Both the position numbers and the translations under genes were made by a program. From assembly GCA_003254905.1 (NCBI GenBank), contig QANU01084176.1, positions 165,412 to 229,411 of the forward strand: 64,000 nt of DNA, in the 5' to 3' direction. Below are positions 12,413 to 23,537 of this stretch, one piece after another. The notes below the pieces were generated by a model. It did no database searches, had not been told where the DNA came from, and saw only the letters and a program-made list of their open reading frames with translations. Positions within the stretch are counted from its first letter, which is position 1. Each line of letters starts with the position of its first letter. The stretch is from Nissolia schottii. Taxonomy: Eukaryota > Streptophyta > Magnoliopsida > Fabales > Fabaceae.

Positions 12413-15355
12413 TCGCTTTGGGCAGAATAAAATGGACTCGACTGTAGGAAGGGGGCCCAAACTGCCCAACAAAGGGTAGATAACCTCTAGATGGCTCTAC
12501 CAAGATGGTCCCACAAGGCTTCCTAAAGGAAGCTTCCTAGGAGTCCCATGAGAGAAAGATTCTTAACCTAAAATAGGGCTTATAATTAAATAGCTTTCTC
12601 CCATCCTCATATAAGCATCTTATCCTAATTTACATTATTCCCGAAAATCGGCTACTAACTTAGGCATTGAAGTGAGTATAGGTGAAAGACCTCTACTTGT
12701 AGCAAAGGATAGCTAGGAAAGGAGTCTCGGCTAGTAGTACTTCCCTTTATTGTTCTTAATCTCCGAGACGCGGGACAATAATATAAACATGTGAATATGA
12801 CTTATCTTTGCAACAAAATTTGTGGATTGTGTTTGTTAGTATGATAAATATACTAGATATGTCAACATATTATTTATCTAAATTTCTATTTAGTTAATGT
12901 TCTAAATTGTTAATATAGATCCAATAAATTCATACAATAATTACCAAACAACTTTTTATTTGTACATACTAAAATGTATTACACCTTTGTCATCATCTCA
13001 CAACACATCACGAAGCACACTTTATAAAGCACAGTTGATTACTGAACCTTCTTATCTATGTATCTCAACCGTTAAATTTTCATTCCAAAAATAAAGCACA
13101 AATAACCTCATTTTTGGTTACTTCTCTTCCAAATTTTCAATGAATAATATTTCAATGAACTAATTTAAGTTTAGTCTAGTGATAAGAAGTTAGTTTATCA
13201 TAACATTATAAACTATGAAGATTAATTAAGAGAGCAGTATATTAATTTAAGTATTTTATAGTATTTGAATATGATTGTTTCGGTAAAAAAATATCTGATT
13301 TTAAAAAAAATACTCTAACATCCTCCACATGGAGGAAAGTATATGTATACATTCTTCATATTCATATATTTTATTAGAGTTTCACATTATTTAAAGATAA
13401 GGTTTAGATAGGTTTTATAAATGTAAGGTTAGACCACTCAATTATTTATATATTTATCCGGGGAAGAGGATTTACTTTGTTATAGTAAATTAAGGTTACT
13501 TTGTTTGGCTTCTTTAATCAAAACTTCCATATTAAAAATGTGCATGAGAGGGGCAACCTTGGATTCGCTCACTTAGGGCCCCAAAGACTCAAGTTTCATC
13601 GTAATATTCCTCAACACCAAACCCACAAATAAGTCTAACCCACCATCTAGGGCACAAGCCGTCACCATTTACATGTACATGTACACCTATTTGATTGTTG
13701 AGAAATGCTCTTTGAACATATTTTAGTATGTCCATATTTTATCACTCTCTCGTAACACATTATAAGACTTACTTGATATATACAAGAAGTATTTCTCGTT
13801 GGGTAATAGGTACGATCGATATTTATCCATTTAATTTAATTAAAGACTTAAATGTTTTTAACGTGACTAAAAGTTAAATAATATCATTATCACATGTAAG
13901 AGTTAATAACTTTTTTAATGTTTATTTATCATTTAGTATAATTTGGTCATTAATTAAGGAAAAAGAAGGTATAATTTAGTGGTAAAGGGCACCAAATAAT
14001 CAAAGGTAAACTCTATCAACAAAGTGAAAACAATTGATTAATTTCGCATACGTTACTGTCATATCCATTTCCTAAGAATAATCATTAAATTTTAAAAGAA
14101 AGAAGGCCGGGGCGGTGAACTACAATCATTCATATCTGAATAGAGTTTGCAATGTGATTGATAAGGATGCCATAGCAGTGAGTTGTTTTTGTCGAAAGAT
14201 GCATAGTTTCCAAGGAGTGGGTTATGATGATAATCTTACTGAAGCTTCTAATGCGTGACCACCACGTATGATGACGATGAAACAGATCTAACTCACACAT
14301 TTGGAGAATCCAATACACAATTCTTTTTGACAAAGTTGTTCAACAGTCCTGTAATATTATTCATTAGTCCCCTTCCCAAAGAAATTTTGTGATTATTGGA
14401 TCCTCCATAGTTTTTGGGGGTCTATAAACAAACTCAGTGATGTGTAGTAGTGAAGGACTTGATAGCAACATTTTAAGGATATTCATTTACGTATAACAAT
14501 CAATCATTTGAAGCTTTTTTATTTGAAGTTCTATAGCCATTCAAATTTGAGATTCTCTAGTCAATAGTTGTTACTTTGTCCAAAAAGTCAATAGTTGTTT
14601 GAATGAAGAAAAAAATGTTATGGCCTGAGTACGGGGTATGAGTGAACGAGGTTGTCTTTGGTTGATCAGAATTTTTCAGTGTTTTATTGTTGTGTTGGGG
14701 ACTAAGTTTGACTACTTTTGGTGAACAGGTTGAGACTTGAGAGGTCCTAAATCTTCGAGTTGAAGATACCACATGATTGCATGCAATAATAATTCGGTCA
14801 AAGTTTGAGGTAACGGTCATTTATTTTTTCTTATAGAAAATTCACGACTCTCATTGTGGCTTTTTTCTCTTTGGCAATGCTTACAGCTGCCGAGCAAATG
14901 TTTTACTTTTACAGACAGGGTTTTTTTTAATTTTCTCCTAATCTTTTAACAAAGGATAAAGGGACATAAGAGTGCCCCTATGCCTATTACAAGCCATTTT
15001 TTGTTTTTTCGTTCCTGTCAAAATATATAATATAATCTTACAATTTAACGTTTGCTACGTAGGGAAGGTAGACTTGAACCCATACCAGAACTAGAGTTAC
15101 TGCTCAAGTTGCTACACTTAAAAGACCTTTAAATTAACTTATCCAAAACATATGGAGGAGCGTTTGATTCATTGCCTCTAAGAGATAATCTGAATTATTT
15201 TTTGAAAAATTACTCCCTTTTAAATTGTTGATAATGTTATATTGTTATATTTGGTATGTACAAGTAATGTAACTGCGAATTTACATTTACTTATTTGACA
15301 TATAAAAAGGATTACGGGATAATATACATTATTTATTATTATTGTTATTTCTATT

Positions 15356-15404
<49 letters not shown>

Positions 15405-16783
15405 CATCATCTAAAGATGATAATCCATATAGACACTCCATGGAGGTAATTCACATTACCATTTCGAAGGCAATGTAGATTAACATATAATTTTAAAAGT
15501 AAGATTATTGATAATTTAAATGGATTATCTTTTTCTGAGCGACCTTGCAGAGCTTGAGTTCCTTGTTGACAATGGAGTGGTACTTCTGCATCTGGATGAC
15601 GCAGATCTGATTGAGCGTGTGACAATGGCTGAAGGTGAACACAATGTTGTAGTCAGAGGATGAGGCAACTACAAGGTGGGCATAGAGGTGTCGGCCACCA
15701 TAAAATTGCTGCAGAACCATTTTTCTTTTTGGTTTTTGTCTTCTATTTTTGTTTTGTTTTGTTTTATTTATTTATTTATTTATTTTTTTTTTCGTTTCGT
15801 CCTTCCATTGTTTCAAAAGTTCATCTGGGTTTGTGGTAAAAGACTTATTATGTTCCACGAAAATATTTTCTCATATCCTTTCAAAAAGATGAAATCAGAT
15901 TTGGGACTTCATTATGTATGTTCTAAGGTATTTGATATAGACTAAATCTCAAACATAAAATAGATTTGAACTTAATCCACCATGGTGGTGGAAGGAGGTT
16001 ATGTGGTTGGAAGAGTGTCGGTGATCCCTGTTATTGGCGACGAGGCAGAGCGGACAGATAGCGCAAGGGGTAGAGAGGGTGGTGGTAACAATGGTGGCAC
16101 AGGGAAGCGGGTAAAATTAAACATGTCTAAGCATCCGACATTGTTTTTGAGGGGAAACCATATACTTTATATGCTGTATTTCATTAACAAAATATGAATA
16201 ACAATGCCGTGAATGTAAGAGTCATGAATTACAACTTTATATTTGAGTCATGAATTACAACTTTATATTTTTATCATCTCACCATTCATTTACATGATCA
16301 CCATCTCACCATTTATTTACATTATCATCTCATGTGAATGCAACCATTGACCATTTAATGAAAATGATGATCATAACCCTCATAAATATTCTCGCATAAA
16401 TGATTATACGTATTCCAATTGTGGTTACATTTTACAGTCCTAACTATCCAGTATGTACTAGAGGACAAGAAATTTACACAATTGAAGTTGGGTAACAAGA
16501 CAAAAAAAAAAAAAAATCTTACGCAAGAATAACGATGATCTAATAAATTAAGTTGAGGTCCTACTTCGAATTCTACAAAATCTCAGACGCATTACTCTCC
16601 CAGAGCAGCTTAGGTTTTAGTACAGTGGACTCACGGTTGACTTGCAGAAATTTGATCCTCGGATTTTCTCTTCAAGGATTCTGTACAAGTTCATGACCAG
16701 TATTAATGCTAGGTCTCACTGTCTAAATACCATGATAATACCCAAAAAAAAAAACACTATTAGCATGTTGATTATCAGATGAC
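12413..16783. other. Intergenic DNA between the AP2 and PPR genes
   Basis: Mostly AT-rich DNA without recognised genes. 13694-13803 looks like a short inverted-repeat element (TGTTGAGAAATGCTCTTTG on the left against CCAACGAGAAATACTTCTTG on the other strand at the right end). 15358-15403 is an ATT microsatellite. 15505-15720 has an open minus-strand frame with a plausible protein-like composition, but I could not assign it to a family; it may be a gene fragment. Confidence 0.45.
15358..15403. repeat. (ATT)n microsatellite
   Basis: An uninterrupted run of ATT triplets ending in ATCATCATC. Confidence 0.97.
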
Positions 16784-16866
16784 AATACCTAAAATTGATT
16801 CTGGAACTTTAGAAGTAAATGAGAAATTTTTACTTCTAGAGACTACCAAAATCAATTCTAGGTATT
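16784..16866. repeat. Short inverted-repeat (hairpin) element
   Basis: AATACCTAAAATTGATTCTG at the left end is matched by the complement of AATCAATTCTAGGTATT at the right end. An inner pair, TAGAAGTAAA and TTTACTTCTA, extends the stem. The length of about 83 bases and the lack of coding potential suit a small MITE. Confidence 0.7.
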
Positions 16867-16989
16867 TCCACCTGAAAACCAAACATGCATGTAGAAGTAA
16901 GAGCACATAGATGAAACATGAACAATCATGACCATGCTATAAGTTGACAATATGACAGAAAACATCAGGGTTTCTATGAAAAAAGAACA

Positions 16990-17150
16990 ATGCTTGGGAG
17001 ACGTAAGTTTTAAACCTACATTTCAACCTACACACTTTGATGAATGACACTAGGCATTTTAAGGGACCAAATAGAAAATAAAATGCCAAATGTCATTCAT
17101 CGAAGTGTGTAGGTTGAAATGTAGGTTTAAAACTTAGGACTCCCAAGCAT
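16990..17150. mobile_element. Palindromic MITE, 161 bp
   Basis: ATGCTTGGGAG at the left end is the exact complement of CTCCCAAGCAT at the right end. The arms continue inward for about 70 bases (AAACCTACATTTCAACCTAC, ACACTT and GAATGACA against their complements), so nearly the whole element forms one hairpin. It lies about 310 bases downstream of the PPR gene stop codon. Confidence 0.85.
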
Positions 17151-17460
17151 CACTCATGAAAAAATGATCCCAAGAATACATGCTTAAAATGTTGTTCCTT
17201 GTAAAACAAGCAATCACGTGGTGAAAATGTTTGTTCTCAAGAATCTCCATTTGAATTTCCAGGAGTGGCATGAGTGAGAAAGAGGATATGCACAAGATGT
17301 AAGCCAGCGGTCTGGTGTGAACTTAATTCAGTCAACCTCATTGATCAATACTAACTAATTTTTCTTCTGGCTTCCAATGGAATATTTTCCTCAGCTTAGA
17401 TTCAATTCTCACCTGTTCCCTTTGGCCTAGCAGCATATCTACCTACCCAAAGTTACCCCA

Positions 17461-20400
17461 TCAAAGAGATTCAACGTTATCTATCCTGCAATAAGAAGCT
17501 ATCATGTTCCTCCACATGCATGGTGCTAAAACGGGGTACCAAGAGTACCAATGCCTAATTGCCACCCAAAATGAGCATACAAAGAAGACAAAAAATCCCT
17601 TTATTTTGTAAAGAAAATTCTTCGAAAGAGAAACCAGTTTGAACAAAATCACACAGGTTAATTGAATAATACAAACCCTTGAAGCAACCAGATTGCAAAT
17701 GAAAAAGAATGCAAGCACATGCACACACATAGTAGGAAACAATGTCTCAATACGATGCAAATATCCATACCAAGTCTTTCTTTTATGACTACGGCATTTT
17801 CAGCCCCAACACATCTCTGTGAATAGGAGGCTATATCATGGTACATCTCCTTTGATGGATGAAGTCCTGAATCCTCCATCCATTGTAGTACCTGCATCAG
17901 AATTTGCTCGATTATCCAGATGTGATTTATTGCAATGTAAAATGCTCAGAAAAATGAAATTACACATTACTAAATATCTAATGCAATCCCGAAAAACTGA
18001 ATTCTCCATAGGACTAGTATAAGTGGAATTGGAGACTTACCACTTTGGCAACAGAGAGCCTATTTGTTATAATTTTGCAATTCTTATTTTGAGAGTATTA
18101 TTTTGCAAATCGTTTGGTTCAGCTGGGCTTGTACTAGTTGTATAGTATGAGTGCTTTAACTGAGATAATGAATATAAATAGAGCTGATAGTAACACATCT
18201 CATTAGCAGTAAAATGCTTCTTTTTTTTTTTAATTTCTTTTCCTTCTTTTCCATTCATTACTATACTTTCAACTATACATGATGAGTTAATCAAACCCTT
18301 ATATTGTAGCCAAAAACGAATAAGAAACAAGTAAACCATTAAATTTGTCCCCAAGGTTGGTAGCATCTGTCAAGTTCATCCCTAAGATTGTCAAAAGTTC
18401 ATCAAACTAGTCATTTGGCATCAATAAAATTAATCCCCCTCAATGACTAATTTGATAAACTTTTGACAATCTTGGGGGTAAATTTGGTACATTCCGTAGC
18501 TTGAGGACGAACTTAACGGATGCTGCCAATCTTTGGGATGAATTTGATAGTTTACTCAATTAGAAACTCTTGTATTTGATCCAGTCCTAGTTGGCAACTT
18601 ACAGAAAATCCCCCTCTCCCACCAACTACAAAATATTAACTTAGAATCTGTTTGTATCATCATTAAATTAAAACAGCGAAAGAGGGGGGGGGGGGAAGCT
18701 TACCTCTAAATATTTCCTCCAGTTTCCAGAGGCTAAGAGGTTTTTCAATAGAATAGAGTAAGTATTGTGGTTAACATCGGCACCTGATGCCAACATTTTG
18801 TAGAATAACTGCACGCAGGAAAAGTAAGATAGTAAGAAAGCAAGGTAGTGGGAAAGAGATACCAATGGCAGTAGAAATTTATAATTAAGGTTCTTATCAT
18901 AAGTATCTTGGAGAAGAATAGAGGTACCTTTAACATAGTTTCAATCTTTCCACTTTTTCCTAAAAATTGCAAGAACAGATTCAAGCATCCAGATGAAATT
19001 ACAGGAAGTGAGGGCTCTACGTACTTGATAATATCAACAGCTGTCCTCCAATCATGTAATCTTTACGGAAAAAGACACATTCAGTTTAACAGGAATATGA
19101 CAATGTAACACAATAACTTTAGAAATGTGTGTGTGAGTCGGCACGCGCGTATCATACTGTACATATGGTTAAATAGACGTCTATCCTCTTGTTTCTCACC
19201 CACTCTTTTCATTAAACCCCATGAGATTTAGTGAGAAAAAAATAATATCAAATGCACCAAGGGTCATATATTGTAGAAACTTAGGATTTTGTTATAAGAA
19301 CATGCTATTCTAGTTCACAAGTACTGCCACTGATAACAAATTTTAACATGTTACGGGTTAAGAAATATAATTTCTGCTAAATAATAATGAAAATAATGTG
19401 TGTGTGTTTGGAGGGGGGAGATGGGAGGTGTGCAAGCATATGAACTTTATTTATTTGTGTTCTAAGAATGAAGCCCATGTAGAGAGGAGCCAGTATCGTA
19501 AGAGAAAAACATTTTAGGAGGCTTCAATAAAATCCACAATAAAAAATAAATTAAAAAAAGGGAAAATTTTGAACATGCTTTTTTTGGAGATATGCAGAAA
19601 ATTTTGAACTTACAAGCTACAGGCAGATACCATTTCAAAATAAATGGTATCACTAAAAGCAATCTCTTTTTCTCTCATACTCTCTGCAAGACTAATGACC
19701 CTTCCTGGTTGGCCACCTTTATTAAAAGCTCTCATCATTGCTGCACATGCAATAGTATCTAGCTTGATGCCATTTACTTCCATTTCTTCAAAGAGTTCAT
19801 ATGCTTTTTCCCAATTCTCTGATCATAAAATATAGTTAGACAATTTAGGTCTACATTTCCAAATACAATCCTAATATCTCAATCGTTAAAAAGTTTATTT
19901 TACCAGCTGCATTGTATGCATCAAGCATTGCAGTATATGCAACCACATCAGGGAAGCAGCCAGAGGATTTCATCAAGTTGAACGTAGATTCTGCTTCTAT
20001 GATTTGTCCCTAAAACATTATCCCAAGGAAAAACAAGATGTTAAGGAAAAGTATCATATGCCTCAAATTTTATAGATACTGAATCGGAAGGCATCCTAAA
20101 AGCAGCCCTTACCTGTTTGCTATACGCACATATGGTGGATGAGTAGACCTCTTTGGACAAGGGAAGTTTTAGATGCATCATCTCCTCCATAAAAGCTACA
20201 GCTTCACTATACTTTGACATTTTACAACAACCACTTATCAACACTGTGTAAGTAACAGAATCAGGTTTTAATTTTTTCTTCCTCATAGATTTATACAAGC
20301 CTATAGCTTTTTCATATTCTCCAACATTCATATAGCTTCCTATAGCTGAATTATATGCTACCGTATTCAATTTAATGCCTCTCATCTCAGCTGCTGATAG

Positions 20401-21556
20401 GATTGTATCAATCTTCACCTTCTGACTGCACCGTCCACAGGCAGCCAAGAGGGTACATATTGAGACAACATTTGGATAAATTCCATCCTGTTCCATCTCA
20501 CGTAAGATTTCAATTGCCTCCGCCAACAAACCGTTAGATCCATAGGCATCAATTAGTGCATTGTAAGTGACAAGGTTAGCCTTCAATCTGTTTTTCTTAA
20601 TCATTTCTAATACCTCTCTTGCTTTACGAGGCTTTTGTGATCTTCCATAAGCATTAAGCAAAGATGTATAAGATACAATATCTGGCCGGAAACCATTTTC
20701 TTTTATCTCATTGAAAACCAATAGTGCCTCGTTGTCCATGCCACGAGCAGCATACGCACCTATAAGTGAATTATATGAGACTATGTTGGGCTTTAGCCCT
20801 TCTGCAAGCATCATATCAAATGCAGCCACACAGTTTTCAACTTGCCCGCACATGGAATACAAGTGAATGATGCTAGTGAATGTCACAACATCAGGGTGAT
20901 ATTCTGACCTCTTTTCCCTCATGGAATTAAAGATATCAATCGCTTTATCATATTGTTGAAGCTTTACTAGACAATGGATAACAATATTAAGGGTAGTTGT
21001 GTCAGGACGTATGTGAGTTCCCTTCATTAGTTCAAAATAAGACAGTGCTTTTGAGTACTGAGCCCCACTTTTAAATGCAGATAACACAATATTGTGAGTA
21101 ACAAGATCAGGCCCAACTCCATTATCTGACATTTTCTTGCAAACATTAAGCGCTTCTTTCCAATTTCCACTAGACCCACAGGCATTTATCAAGTTGTTAT
21201 AAGTTGACCGCGTAGGTGGAACCTGCAACAATATTTTTAAGTGTCACAGACTCACAAACCGCAACCATAGTCAAGATAGCAACTAACAAAGAGCTTAATT
21301 TTCATTCTAAATTTCCAGTCACAACAGCAGAGTATCTTAAGAAAATTGAATAAAAAGCTAGTCAGATCACAAATATTTCATCACTAGGATTGGTTACTCT
21401 TTTTTTTTTTTTTTTGATAAAACACTAGGATTAGTTACTCGTCTCTAACATCAACCGCGACTCCATGAAAGCTAGTGTGCAGATAAGTGGATGATGAATA
21501 GAACACATCGTGATTGACCAGAATAGACCTGAATGGTTCCCACTAACCAGCAATGG

Positions 21557-21606
<50 letters not shown>

Positions 21607-23203
21607 CTACCATCAAATTAATAGAGAACTGCAAACCTACATGGATATTTATTGAGTATGAACATCATACGATAGAAAATATAACATGCCAAACCTAGAA
21701 ATGATCAAGAACATAGCTCCAGTAATAGTAACCACAATCATGGCATCATGTGATGAGATATTTTGAGTTTTTATCCACAAGTAAAATTTTAATATTATAA
21801 TAGAGGGAGGTTATGAAAACAAAAACAAAAAAATGTTTAGCTCACATTAAGTCAGACTCACTAAAGATTGACTAGGGAATAAAAATGTGGAGTACACACA
21901 GCAGCTCGCAGCATGTCTTCCATGATATTCATAGCCCAACGCCACTGTCCAGCTCGACCATGCGCATTGATAAGCGCATTGTAGGTCTCAGCATCGGGTT
22001 TGCACCTAAACAAAATTCAGTACCAAAATAATAAGCTAACAAGGGGATGTTGCCTTGGTTACATTCCTTCTTAGAGAACCCCCTAAAGTTCCAACTAAAA
22101 AGATGACATGATTTTTCATTATCTCGATTGAAGCGATGAGCCCCAATATTTCGAAATGGACATCTTGGTTGTTGAGACTTAGGAGGTTGCGGTATGCAGG
22201 TGGCAAAGGATTATTTTGAAGATATAATCGTTTTTTCTGAATTTCTTTCAGAAAAAAACGTAAATTTTCAAAAGCTCTCCCAAAAAATTTTGATTATAAG
22301 CTATTCTTAATCCAAACACAAACAACGATTAACAATGATGGCACTAAATCAGTCAACCTTCACAAAATTAAAATCGTGAAGTGAGATGAGTTGTGAGCAG
22401 AAGATTAAAAGGTAATTAAGAGTAAAAACCATTTAAAAAGGTCACATAACCTTATGTTCTGACATAATGACCATCCATGCGAGATTCAATAGAGTTAAGG
22501 ATTTGTTTTTCTTACGTTCACACTAAACCACTCCATTCTTGACGGAAAGAGAGCATTATTTATACCTCCATTCTTGCATCTCAAAAAACAAGCCACGCGC
22601 CTGATCAGTTCGGTTATGCCTCGCATGCAACCTAATCATCATGTTGTATATATCGTTGCGCGCACAGTAGTTCCTCTGGTTCTTCATCCACCGGAACACT
22701 AGGTTACAGTGTTCAATCGACCCCCTCTGCGTCAAATCCTACAAGTTCCAAAAACCACAAAATTGGATAGGCACAGCACAATTCAACATAATTTCAATTC
22801 CAATTGCGAATGCGAGGAAAGTAATTACCCTAATTAGGTAAGGGAAATTCTTGCGTGCGAAGCGCCCAATCCAGCGGTTCAGTAGGCCGTCGACGTCGTC
22901 GCGAGGGGTGAGTGCGAGGACGAGGTCGACGACCTCGGAGACGGTCCAGTCGTTCTGGAAGCGTTCTCCGGCGACTCGGATGCGGTGGCGGGCGGGGATT
23001 TCCTCCTTCCGGAGGCCGGAGATCCTGCCGGAGACCTCGTGCTGGCCGCGGTCGTAGTCGACGAAGCCTTGCTTCGTCTCCTCGAATGCCGTCTTGCTCG
23101 CCTTCTTCTTGCAGAAAATGGCTGTTCGTGGGCGATTTGACTCGGCGGAGACTCCGGCTGCGAGTTGGTAGATGCAGTGAGGTGCGGTGGCGGTGGTGGC
23201 CAT
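17461..23203 (-). CDS. EMB2654: P-type pentatricopeptide repeat protein, EMB2654 type
   Basis: Ten exons on the minus strand joined by GT-AG introns: 23203-22829, 22738-22566, 22005-21900, 21222-20113, 20009-19904, 19818-19614, 19060-18928, 18808-18704, 17891-17771 and 17480-17461. They code for about 817 residues, near the length of Arabidopsis EMB2654 (At2g41720). Residues 1-45 are rich in Ala, Ser and Lys with no acidic cluster at the front, which suits a plastid transit peptide. From about 125 to 800 there are tandem 35-residue PPR motifs, at least ten of them in the large exon 4 (for example VTHNIVLSAFKSG, IVSYNSLIGAYAARG, LVTYNALIDAYGSNG). There is no E, DYW or SMR tail. In Arabidopsis the protein is needed for trans-splicing of plastid rps12 and for embryo development; the same role here is inferred. 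The last splice acceptor is uncertain: acceptance at 17481 gives a tail DNVESL, acceptance a few bases earlier gives an immediate stop. Intron 3 carries a GA microsatellite and intron 8 a MITE. Confidence 0.95.
18331..18555. mobile_element. MITE in intron 8 of the PPR gene
   Basis: The left arm begins GTAAACCATTAAATTTGTCC and the right arm, read on the other strand, begins GTAAACTATCAAATTCATCC. The arms meet near TGGCATCAATAAAATTAATC and contain a repeated TTGTCAAAAGTT/AACTTTTGACAA stem. It lies wholly within the intron and leaves the splice sites untouched. Confidence 0.8.
21559..21602. repeat. (GA)n microsatellite in intron 3 of the PPR gene
   Basis: Twenty-two uninterrupted GA dinucleotides, read as CT on the coding strand, between exons 3 and 4. 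Confidence 0.97.
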
Positions 23204-23502
23204 TGGTTGAAGATAACCGCGCTTTCAGATATGAGAGATATTTGTATTTTCAGTATGCGTAGCTAACTTTATTAATTTTTATTTTAATATTTTTGGTCCC
23301 AGTGTAGCTATATTAATTAATTAATTCTTCATTCATTCATTAATTAATTCATTGTGAAAAACTGGGCCTTAATAATTGGCCGTTCGGGTTTGTGATTGGG
23401 CTCGTGCTATGAGGTGTGTGACGAAATTCAGCTTCTGTGATAGTTTGCTGAACCAAAAAAAAAAAAAAACTTTTGTGATGGCTTCTTAATGGCATTGAAA
23501 AA

Positions 23503-23537
<35 letters not shown>

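Noticed and set aside
15060..15125. Possible tRNA or SINE on the minus strand (GGTTCAAGTC box B)
   Set aside because: No tRNA cloverleaf and box A is poor; too weak to annotate.
22851..23262. Plus-strand Arg-rich frames opposite exon 1 of the PPR gene
   Set aside because: Complement of a GC-rich exon; the minus strand has the conserved family sequence.
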